A stretch of 6,692 bases of DNA from NCBI GenBank assembly GCA_003533975.1, contig DQCL01000242.1, positions 1 to 6,692 of the forward strand, given 5' to 3'. Made by a program: the position numbers and the translations under genes. This DNA is from Octadecabacter sp. (GTDB lineage: Bacteria > Pseudomonadota > Alphaproteobacteria > Rhodobacterales > Rhodobacteraceae). The notes beneath the pieces are model-generated. The model did not search any database. It was not told the DNA's origin and saw only the letters and a list, made by a program, of their open reading frames with translations. Positions 1 to 5,780 of this stretch are shown piece after piece; the first letter of the stretch is position 1; each line of letters starts with the position of its first letter.

Positions 1-511
1 TAAGCCGGCTCACATAGGTCGATACAATCGATGCCAAATGCACCACCGGCCCTTCGCGACCCGATGAACCGCCCGTGGAAAGCGTGATGAACGATGCAAG
101 CGTTGAAGCAAAGCCTTTGCCGCGCTCCACGCGGCCATCATAGAGTGCGGCACCTTCGATCACATCTGCAACGGAACGCACACGCGCGTCATCGGTGAAC
201 CGATCCAAGATCAGCCCGACTAACAGACCGCCCGCCATTGGAATGAGCAGGATCCACCACCAATCAAGTCGCGCCGCGTCGGTGCGCAAGTTCGCAACGT
301 CATCCGTACGGTAGAGCCAAGCCTGTAGCGTTTCAATTCCGAAGCGAAACCCGATAGCCGCGAAACTTGCGGCAATGCCGACCAGCAAAGCGATGAACCA
401 GAACTGCACTTGTGACGGGCCACGATTGCGGATCACGCTCCACATGTCACGCGAGGCTTGCAAGGCATCATCGACCCCTTGCCGTATCGCTGACTTTTGC
501 GGCTCCGCCAT
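1..511 (-). CDS. ClC-family chloride channel/transporter, N-terminal part (runs off left edge)
   Basis: The reading frame from an ATG at 511 stays open for 170 codons to the window edge, so the C-terminal part is missing. ClC proteins are inner-membrane homodimers that pass chloride or exchange it for protons. A short polar N-terminus (about residues 1-33) precedes a hydrophobic helix at about 37-59 and a second at about 84-102. Next come a VADVIEGAA segment (114-122) and the family hallmark GSSGREGPVVHL (148-159). E153 in GREGP corresponds to the gating glutamate of ClC antiporters. The other usual hallmark, GSGIP, is not present in standard form: the aligned stretch reads RSVADVIEGAA (112-122), keeping the serine but not Gly-Ile-Pro. 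A purine-rich AGGGGA lies just upstream of the ATG as a ribosome binding site. The gene is divergent from the FAD-linked dehydrogenase. Family assignment is secure; ion and mode (channel or exchanger) are not. Confidence 0.92.
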   Translation of the reverse strand, partial: MAEPQKSAIRQGVDDALQASRDMWSVIRNRGPSQVQFWFIALLVGIAASFAAIGFRFGIETLQAWLYRTDDVANLRTDAARLDWWWILLIPMAGGLLVGLILDRFTDDARVRSVADVIEGAALYDGRVERGKGFASTLASFITLSTGGSSGREGPVVHLASIVSTYVSRL

Positions 512-588
512 ATCTTTCCCCTGCTGCACGTCTGGCCCCTACCAAAGGAACCGCATAGTCTTTAGCCAAGCCAATGTAGGAGAATTCC
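512..588. promoter_or_regulatory. Divergent intergenic region between ClC gene and FAD-linked dehydrogenase
   Basis: These 77 bp separate two divergently read genes and should carry both promoters. What can be seen are the two ribosome binding sites: AGGAG at 578-582, six bases before the dehydrogenase ATG, and AGGGGA reading leftwards just before the ClC ATG. I found no convincing -35/-10 pair on either strand and no inverted repeat. The regulatory role is inferred from gene arrangement alone. Confidence 0.4.
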
Positions 589-1965
589 ATGTCCATCGAC
601 GCCGCCATTCGTGCGCTTTCCACAGTGTTAGGCGATAGGCTGTCGCTGTCCAAGTCCGATTTGGCCGCACACGGCCAATCAGAGACCTACTTTGATCCAA
701 TCGCACCAGATGCCGTCGCGTATCCGCGCTCTACGGACGAAGTTTCACAAATCATGGCGATCTGTTCCAAGCATCGCTGTCCAGTTGTTGGCTACGGCGC
801 AGGTACGTCCTTGGAAGGGCATACATTGGCAATCCAAGGTGGCATCGCGTTGGACTTCTGTGACATGGCACAGGTGCTTGAGGTCAACAACGCAGACATG
901 ACCGTGCGCGTTCAACCCGGCATCACCCGCGAGGCCCTTAACGAAGACCTGCGCGCGACGGGTTTGTTTTTCCCCATTGATCCGGGCGCAAACGCGTCCC
1001 TTGGGGGCATGGCGTCCACCCGCGCCAGCGGCACGACGGCGGTGCGCTACGGCACCATGCGCGACAATGTCATGGCGCTAGAAGTCGTCTTGGCAGACGG
1101 GCGCATCATTCGAACGGGGTCTGGTGCGCGAAAATCCAGTGCCGGGTATGATTTGACTGCTTTGATGGTTGGTTCCGAGGGGACATTGGGGCTCATCACC
1201 GAACTTACCCTGAAACTTCAGGGTCAACCCGAGGCCACAGCCGCCGCCACCTGCGCGTTTGAGACGATCGACGATGCAGTTCAAGCCGTCAGCGCAACAA
1301 TCGCGATGGGAATTCCAATGGCACGGATCGAATTTCTGGATGCTGCCAGCGTCGCCGCTGTGAACGCCTATTCAAAGGCTAGCATACCAGTATCCCCACA
1401 CCTGATGGTGGAATTTCATGGCTCTGATCAGGGTGTGGCGGAACAGGCGGAACGGTTTGGCGAAATCGCTGCGGAATTTGGCGGGTCCGCCTTTGAATGG
1501 GCCACCAAGCCGGAAGATCGCACGCGTCTTTGGCAAATGCGCCATCATGCGTATTGGGCCATTCTCGCATCCCGCACAGGCGCGACCGCGATTGTAACCG
1601 ACGTTTGCGTTCCGATCTCCAAGCTCGCGCAGGCTGTTGCTGAAACCCAAGCCGACATTGAATCCTCAACGATCCTTGCCCCGATTCTAGGACATGTAGG
1701 TGATGGAAACTTTCACGCCATCCTGTTGATTGACCCGAACAGCACCGATGAAAAACGCGAAGCGCAGGAATTGTCCGCACGCATGGCTGAACGCGCCATC
1801 GACCTTGGTGGCACAATTACAGGCGAGCATGGCGTCGGCATGGGAAAGCTACCCTACATGGTTGATGAACATGGCGCGGGCTGGGATGTCATGGCCCAAA
1901 TCAAACGTGCGCTTGACCCTCAAAACATCCTTAACCCCGGTAAAGTTGTGCGTGTGAATGGTTAA
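589..1965 (+). CDS. FAD-linked D-2-hydroxyacid dehydrogenase (D-lactate dehydrogenase/GlcD-type)
   Basis: This 458-residue flavoprotein belongs to the vanillyl-alcohol-oxidase/PCMH superfamily and most resembles cytochrome-linked D-lactate dehydrogenases (LDHD/Dld1 type) and the glycolate oxidase subunit GlcD. These enzymes oxidise a D-2-hydroxyacid to the 2-oxoacid and pass electrons to the respiratory chain. The N-terminal FAD domain shows VVGYGAGTSLEGH (66-78), PGANASLGG (132-140) and VGSEGTLGLITELTL (194-208). The C-terminal FAD-oxidase domain shows WQMRHHAYWA (315-324), HVGDGNFH (369-376) and TGEHGVGMGK (411-420). H369, H376 and E413 are the expected divalent-metal/substrate ligands. Length matches the family. 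The ATG at 589 has AGGAG six bases upstream. No signal peptide or membrane span is visible, so the protein is probably cytoplasmic or peripheral. No glcE/glcF-like partner is in view, which favours a single-subunit LDHD-type enzyme over glycolate oxidase. Exact substrate (D-lactate, glycolate, D-2-hydroxyglutarate) cannot be read from the sequence. Confidence 0.9.
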   Translation: MSIDAAIRALSTVLGDRLSLSKSDLAAHGQSETYFDPIAPDAVAYPRSTDEVSQIMAICSKHRCPVVGYGAGTSLEGHTLAIQGGIALDFCDMAQVLEVNNADMTVRVQPGITREALNEDLRATGLFFPIDPGANASLGGMASTRASGTTAVRYGTMRDNVMALEVVLADGRIIRTGSGARKSSAGYDLTALMVGSEGTLGLITELTLKLQGQPEATAAATCAFETIDDAVQAVSATIAMGIPMARIEFLDAASVAAVNAYSKASIPVSPHLMVEFHGSDQGVAEQAERFGEIAAEFGGSAFEWATKPEDRTRLWQMRHHAYWAILASRTGATAIVTDVCVPISKLAQAVAETQADIESSTILAPILGHVGDGNFHAILLIDPNSTDEKREAQELSARMAERAIDLGGTITGEHGVGMGKLPYMVDEHGAGWDVMAQIKRALDPQNILNPGKVVRVNG

Positions 1966-2010
1966 GATAACCTGATGTGAAATTTCTGCACAATAGCAAC
2001 CCAAACCGGA

Positions 2011-3660
2011 TTACTCGGGAAGCAGCGACCTTGCGGCGGCACGGGCTTCTTCAGTGATACGATCACCGCTGAGCATACGTGCAATTTCATCAATGCGTTC
2101 ATCATCCACCAAACCAACAACTGTCGACAATGTCGCGTCCTTAGTTTGGCGTTTCTCAACACGCCAATGATGATCCCCGAGGGCAGCAACCTGCGGGCTG
2201 TGCGTCACGACCAGAACTTGGCCCTGCCCCGCGAGCTGTGACAAACGTCGCCCAACAGCATCAGCAGTCGCGCCCCCAACTCCGCGATCAATTTCGTCAA
2301 AGATTAGGGTGAGACCGGACGCAGCGCCCGTCAAACAGACCTTCAGCGCAAGCAGGAAGCGACTCAATTCACCACCAGAGGCGATTTTTCCAATTGGACC
2401 AGCGGGCGCCCCCGGATTTGTGGCAACTGTAAACGCAACAGTATCGACCCCATCGGGTCCAGCGTCTGATTCTATAATTTCCGTAGCAAAAACAGCGCGT
2501 TCCATCTTTAACGGGGCCAGCTCACTCGCCATCGCCTTGTCGAGTTTCCCTGCCCACTTTCGCCGTGATGCAGTCAATTCACCCGTGGACTTGTCGTAGC
2601 CAGACTTCGCGACGCCCAGTGCTGCAGTCAAATCGGCGAGGTCCGACGCTCCACGGTCAAGCGCATTTAACCGTTCACGCAGCCCATCAGCGAACGGCCC
2701 CAGCTCGTCGGCCAGAACGTTGTGCTTGCGTGCAAGACCGCGAATCGCAAACAAGCGTTCTTCGACCTGCTCCAACTCGAACGGATTGAACGCGAGAGTA
2801 TCGATGCAGGTTTCCACGCCAGCCTGCGCTTCGCTCAGCTCGGCCATCGCGCGTTCCAACGCAGCAAGCGGTGCTTCTAACGTGCCATCGGCTTGGTCCG
2901 CTGAATCGCTTAGCCAACGCATCGCATCGCCTAGCATACCTTCGGCCCCGTTCAGGCCAAGAGCCTGTTGTGCTTTGGAAATATCAACGCCGATCTTCTC
3001 TGATGCCTGCATTTTGCGACGCTGCTGATCAAGGTCTGCGTCCTCCCCGGCTGTCGGCGCAAGACCATCCAGTTCCGCAACCGCATGGCGCAAAAATTCT
3101 TCCTCAGCTTGCAACTCTGCAACGCGCTCTTGCGCAGCTGCCAGTTCCTTTTTCGCCGCAACCAAGGTTTTCCAAGCCCGACGTACCTTCGCCAGTTGCG
3201 GATCCAATCCGCCAAAATCGTCCAATAAAATACGGTGCCCACGCGGGTTCAGCAGCCCGCGATCATCATGCTGCCCGTGCAATTCAACAAGCGTTTCGGA
3301 CACAGCCCGTAAGATTTCACCACTGACACGACGATCATTTATCCACGCGGTCTTTCGTCCGTCACGGCTGTTAATACGCCGCAAAATCAACCGATCGTCA
3401 TATGTGAAACCAGCCTCACGCAGCACATCCCACGCGGCATGACTTTCGGCCAGATCGAACTCGGCAATAACCTCACCTTGATCTGCACCTTGACGTACAA
3501 GCTCCGCGCGGCCCCGCCAACCAAGGACAAAACCCAATGAATCCAAAAGGATAGACTTACCCGCACCGGTTTCGCCCGTCAGCACATTGAGGCCCGGTTG
3601 GAACGCAAGTTCCAGCCGGTCAATGATTAACATGTCTCGAACATCAAGGCTGCGGAGCAT
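2011..3660 (-). CDS. recN: DNA repair protein RecN (SMC-like ATPase)
   Basis: RecN is a cytoplasmic SMC-family ATPase recruited early to DNA double-strand breaks, where it helps hold ends and sister molecules for RecA-dependent repair. The 549-residue length matches the usual size (about 550). The N-terminus MLRSLDVRDMLIIDRLEL is the normal RecN start. Walker A GETGAGKS lies at 29-36, the RecN-typical ELHGQHDDRG at 126-135, a long Ala/Glu/Leu-rich coiled-coil region at about 155-385, the ABC signature SGGELSR at 428-434, Walker B TLIFDE at 451-456 with following D-loop DRGVGG, and the switch histidine in THSPQVAALGDHH (486-498). The ATG at 3660 is 8 bp after the bamD stop, with only a weak Shine-Dalgarno sequence (TAGG, spacing 7), so translation is probably coupled to bamD. 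The 3' end faces the dehydrogenase gene across 45 bp. Confidence 0.97.
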   Translation of the reverse strand: MLRSLDVRDMLIIDRLELAFQPGLNVLTGETGAGKSILLDSLGFVLGWRGRAELVRQGADQGEVIAEFDLAESHAAWDVLREAGFTYDDRLILRRINSRDGRKTAWINDRRVSGEILRAVSETLVELHGQHDDRGLLNPRGHRILLDDFGGLDPQLAKVRRAWKTLVAAKKELAAAQERVAELQAEEEFLRHAVAELDGLAPTAGEDADLDQQRRKMQASEKIGVDISKAQQALGLNGAEGMLGDAMRWLSDSADQADGTLEAPLAALERAMAELSEAQAGVETCIDTLAFNPFELEQVEERLFAIRGLARKHNVLADELGPFADGLRERLNALDRGASDLADLTAALGVAKSGYDKSTGELTASRRKWAGKLDKAMASELAPLKMERAVFATEIIESDAGPDGVDTVAFTVATNPGAPAGPIGKIASGGELSRFLLALKVCLTGAASGLTLIFDEIDRGVGGATADAVGRRLSQLAGQGQVLVVTHSPQVAALGDHHWRVEKRQTKDATLSTVVGLVDDERIDEIARMLSGDRITEEARAAARSLLPE

Positions 3661-3668
3661 GCCTTAGC

Positions 3669-4523
3669 CTAGAGCCATTCGCCGCGTACCATCTGGCGAT
3701 AGATGGCTGACAACCAGTTATCCCCGATGGATTTCGGCTCAAGCCCCTGCCCCGTCAACAACGCGAAGCTGTCTTCATACCACTCAGTTGACTGGTAGTT
3801 ATAGCCAAGGATCGCGCCAGCAGTCTGTGCTTCTTCGACAAGACCAAGCGACAGATAAGCCTCAACCAAACGATGCAAGGCTTCTGGCGTATGGGACGTT
3901 GTTTGAAAATCTTCTACAACAATCCGGAAACGGTTGATCGACGCTGCAAAGTGGTCGCGCTTTAGGTAGTAGCGACCGATTTCCATCTCTTTTGCAGCAA
4001 GGTGATCAAAGGCGAGGTCGAATTTCAGCACAGAAGAACGCGCATATTCGCTCTCGGGGTAACGTTCAATCACCACGCGCAATGCCTGAAGCGCTTGGAA
4101 CGTCAGGCCTTGGTCACGGCCGACTTCGTCAATTTGGTCGTAGTACGACAACGCCAACAAATACTGGGCGTAGGCTGCGTCGGAGTCGGCTGGGTAAAAG
4201 TCGATGTAGCGTTGCGCTGCCGCGCGGGAATTCGGGTAGTCCTGATCACGATGATAGGAAAACGCCTGCATAATCAACGCGCGTTTGGCCCATTCGGAAT
4301 AAGGATATAGGCGCTCTATCTCACCGAAATAGAAGGCGGCATCATCGCCCTGCCCACGTTCGAGTTCAAACTCACCTCGTTCGAAAATCTCTTGTGCAGA
4401 GTATGCATCCAGAGCACCTGGCGCCCGCGTATCAAACGAGCCGCACCCGGCCATCAAGCCAAGCGTAAGCAAGCCTGTAGCCAGACCTTTACGAAGTTTC
4501 AAAATGCTGCTGCGGCCTGACAT
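3669..4523 (-). CDS. bamD: Outer-membrane assembly lipoprotein BamD (ComL/YfiO)
   Basis: BamD is the essential TPR lipoprotein of the BAM complex, anchored to the inner leaflet of the outer membrane, where it works with BamA to insert beta-barrel proteins. From the ATG at 4523 the protein has 284 residues. It opens with a lipoprotein signal: a basic n-region (R4, K9, R11, K12), a hydrophobic core and the lipobox LMAGC with lipidated C27. Methionine at -3 of the lipobox is less usual but tolerated. Five TPR-like helical hairpins follow, from about residue 43 to 270, including FERGEFELERGQGDDAAFYF, the YDQIDEVGRDQ segment, and a final YLSLGLVEEAQTAGAILGYNY. The frame is open upstream to a GTG at 4619, but that would put 32 residues before the signal peptide and cover the inverted repeats, so 4523 is preferred. 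Its ribosome binding site is poor (a G-run at 4531-4535). Stop TAG is 8 bp from recN. Confidence 0.95.
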   Translation of the reverse strand: MSGRSSILKLRKGLATGLLTLGLMAGCGSFDTRAPGALDAYSAQEIFERGEFELERGQGDDAAFYFGEIERLYPYSEWAKRALIMQAFSYHRDQDYPNSRAAAQRYIDFYPADSDAAYAQYLLALSYYDQIDEVGRDQGLTFQALQALRVVIERYPESEYARSSVLKFDLAFDHLAAKEMEIGRYYLKRDHFAASINRFRIVVEDFQTTSHTPEALHRLVEAYLSLGLVEEAQTAGAILGYNYQSTEWYEDSFALLTGQGLEPKSIGDNWLSAIYRQMVRGEWL

Positions 4524-4552
4524 TGAGGCGCCCCCGCTCACGTTTATTGTCC

Positions 4553-4564
4553 GAACATATGTTC
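4553..4564. repeat. Perfect 12-bp palindrome GAACATATGTTC (candidate operator)
   Basis: GAACAT and ATGTTC form a gapless palindrome whose near edge is 29 bp before the bamD start. With flanks (4552-4565) it agrees with the Gram-positive LexA/DinR consensus CGAAC-RNRY-GTTYC at all but the last base. It is not the GTTC-N7-GTTC direct repeat typical of alphaproteobacterial LexA. Such symmetry so close to a start codon suggests a dimeric repressor site, but the binding protein is unknown. Confidence 0.5.
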
Positions 4565-4597
4565 TCATTGAGAGTGGTCTAGCACATAAATATGGGG

Positions 4598-4615
4598 TGC
4601 AAAATGCCTTTTGCA
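4598..4615. repeat. Inverted repeat TGCAAAA-N4-TTTTGCA
   Basis: Two perfect 7-bp arms (4598-4604 and 4609-4615) are separated by TGCC. As RNA the stem would be AT-rich and weak, and no T-run follows on either strand, so it is a poor terminator. It lies 33 bp after the lpxC stop and 74 bp before bamD, a plausible place for a transcription-factor site upstream of a bamD-recN promoter. Confidence 0.5.
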
Positions 4616-4648
4616 TCACGATCTCGCCGATTAATGAATGTCAGTATT

Positions 4649-5569
4649 TTAGGCGACAGCAGGAACGTCAGTCCAACGAAGACCAACACCCGGCAAACGG
4701 GCCGCAGTCGCCACATCAGCATCGCGCCAAGTCCAAGCGTCAGGGTCATTAAACAACGCACAGAGCAAGGCGTTCGTGACAGCATGTCCCGCCTTAGACC
4801 CCGTGTAGCGGCCCAAAATTGGCGCGCCAGCCGTATACAAATCACCCAATGCATCCAACATCTTATGGCGCACGGCTTCGTCTTTGTGGCGCAATCCACC
4901 GGGGCTAAGAACCTCAGCGTCGTCAACCACAACTGCGTTTTCAAGCGTACCGCCAAGGGCTAACCCTTGTGCGCGCATCGCGTCCACATCAGAGGAACGA
5001 CAGAACGTACGGCTGTTGCTCAGCTCCCGCACGAAGGCACCGTTAGACATATTCAATGTTTTTTCCTGATGACCAATCGCGCGATCAGAAAAGTCGATTT
5101 CAAAGCGAATATGCAGCGTTTCAGCAGGGACAAGGCATGCGGTTGCATCGCCGACAGTAACCGAAACCGGTTTCAGCACTTCGATCACACGCAAAGGCGC
5201 GTTCAAACGACGAACGCCCGCGTGCAGGAATCCTTCAACGAATTGTGCCGCAGACCCATCGAGGATCGGAACTTCTGGACCGGTCACTTCAATCAGCGCG
5301 TTGTGCAGCCCGCAACCGGCGAGTGCGGCCATGATATGCTCAATCGTGGAAACAGATGTCCCTGCTGCGTTTTCAATCCGCGTGTTCAGCGGTGAAACAA
5401 TGACGCGGTGCCAAAGTGCCGGAACATCTGCTTTGGATGCATCAACATCCATGCGGCGAAAGATGATTCCATGATCGGCTGGTGCTGGACGAACAACAAC
5501 AGACACAGGCTGCCCGAGGTGGAGCCCCTTGCCTTCAAATGCCACTGTTGTGTCGAGAGTCGTTTGCAC
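4649..5569 (-). CDS. lpxC: UDP-3-O-acyl-N-acetylglucosamine deacetylase LpxC
   Basis: LpxC is the cytoplasmic zinc deacetylase that catalyses the committed step of lipid A synthesis, removing acetate from UDP-3-O-acyl-GlcNAc. The 306-residue length is almost identical to E. coli LpxC (305). The N-terminal domain opens with QTTLDTTVAFEGKGLHLG and carries STIEHIMAAL (74-83) with base E77 and zinc ligand H78. The C-terminal domain carries RTF (187-189), GLALGGT (202-208), RHKMLDALGDL (234-244) with zinc ligands H235 and D239, and SKAGHAVTN (258-266) with catalytic H262. All catalytic residues are present. In E. coli the residue after RTF is Gly; here it is C190. The start is a GTG at 5569: the family N-terminus begins exactly here, AAGG lies eight bases upstream, and no in-frame ATG is found nearby upstream. 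The gene follows ftsZ but is separated from it by a terminator. Confidence 0.97.
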   Translation of the reverse strand: MQTTLDTTVAFEGKGLHLGQPVSVVVRPAPADHGIIFRRMDVDASKADVPALWHRVIVSPLNTRIENAAGTSVSTIEHIMAALAGCGLHNALIEVTGPEVPILDGSAAQFVEGFLHAGVRRLNAPLRVIEVLKPVSVTVGDATACLVPAETLHIRFEIDFSDRAIGHQEKTLNMSNGAFVRELSNSRTFCRSSDVDAMRAQGLALGGTLENAVVVDDAEVLSPGGLRHKDEAVRHKMLDALGDLYTAGAPILGRYTGSKAGHAVTNALLCALFNDPDAWTWRDADVATAARLPGVGLRWTDVPAVA

Positions 5570-5577
5570 AATTAGAA

Positions 5578-5581
5578 CCTT
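5578..5581 (-). promoter_or_regulatory. Ribosome binding site deciding the lpxC GTG start
   Basis: AAGG on the minus strand stands eight bases before the GTG at 5569. It supports GTG initiation, as does the close fit of the following residues to the LpxC family N-terminus. A short core plus a GTG start suggests moderate translation, as expected for an enzyme whose level must stay limited. Confidence 0.6.
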
Positions 5582-5586
5582 GTTTT

Positions 5587-5625
5587 GTTGAGAAAGGCTT
5601 AAGAGGTGGCGGGTCTTCCCTCAAC
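5587..5625. repeat. Imperfect inverted repeat in lpxC leader
   Basis: GTTGAG (5587-5592) and CTCAAC (5620-5625) are perfect complements 27 bp apart. On the minus-strand RNA the stem can be extended by two G-U pairs and one A-U pair, forming a possible hairpin whose base ends a few bases before the lpxC ribosome binding site. The long loop and short stem make it uncertain. Confidence 0.25.
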
Positions 5626-5653
5626 ACACTCTTTGCAACGGACTGAAACATCA

Positions 5654-5681
5654 GTGTTACAAAGCGGCACAAAACTGCCAA
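5654..5681 (-). promoter_or_regulatory. Weak candidate promoter for lpxC
   Basis: Because ftsZ ends in a terminator, lpxC needs its own promoter within about 5570-5720. The best match on the minus strand is TTGGCA (5676-5681, five of six to the -35 consensus), a 16-bp spacer and TAACAC (5654-5659, three of six to the -10 consensus). That would give a leader of roughly 75-80 nt. The -10 is poor, so this is only a candidate. Nothing coding is seen in the 211-bp ftsZ-lpxC gap. Confidence 0.25.
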
Positions 5682-5720
5682 CCCTGACGCATCGACGCGG
5701 CAAGCGCCTGATGCACAACG

Positions 5721-5747
5721 AAAAAGGGCTGCCAAATGGCAGCCCTT
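5721..5747 (-). terminator. Intrinsic terminator of ftsZ
   Basis: Read on the minus strand, AAGGGCTGCC (5738-5747) and GGCAGCCCTT (5724-5733) form a perfect 10-bp GC-rich stem with loop ATTT, running into five T residues (5721-5725). It starts 33 bases after the ftsZ stop. On the plus strand the hairpin is followed by CTTGG without a real T-run, so it acts mainly on leftward transcription. Confidence 0.9.
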
Positions 5748-5780
5748 CTTGGAAAATTGTGACCTTACGTCACAGCATTT

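Larger units (their letters stand above)
4524..4648 (-). promoter_or_regulatory. lpxC-bamD spacer, probable promoter/operator region for bamD-recN
   Basis: These 125 bp between the lpxC stop and the chosen bamD start are clearly more AT-rich than the flanking genes over 4541-4650 and carry two inverted repeats listed separately. No hairpin with a T-run is present, so lpxC transcription may read through, but the AT-richness and palindromes suggest an additional promoter and operator for bamD-recN. The best sigma-70-like pieces on the minus strand (TTTGCA at 4598-4603 and TAGACC at 4576-4581, spacer 16) match consensus poorly, so no promoter is assigned. Confidence 0.4.

Noticed and set aside
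1379..1816. 145-codon open frame antisense to the dehydrogenase gene
   Set aside because: It lies wholly inside a well-supported gene, the translation is rich in Arg, Cys, His and Trp with no recognisable family, and no ribosome binding site is evident.
1960..1972. Small hairpin GGTTA-AGA-TAACC at the end of the dehydrogenase gene as a terminator
   Set aside because: Only five base pairs, mostly A-T, overlapping the stop codon and without a T-run on either strand.
2871..3326. 151-codon open frame on the plus strand within recN
   Set aside because: RecN is intact on the other strand with all motifs; this translation has no domain character and is a shadow of recN codon structure.
4541..4564. 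Canonical alphaproteobacterial LexA box (GTTC-N7-GTTC) upstream of bamD
   Set aside because: The nearest reading is GTTC-N7-AAAC, which matches only one base of the second half-site. The palindrome there is a different architecture and is reported separately.
4524..4619. N-terminally extended BamD start at GTG 4619 or ATG 4568
   Set aside because: The extension would precede a clear lipoprotein signal peptide, has no ribosome binding site, and covers spacer inverted repeats.
4592..4963. 123-codon plus-strand frame over the lpxC 3' end
   Set aside because: Antisense to conserved LpxC sequence, with a low-complexity basic translation and no family resemblance.
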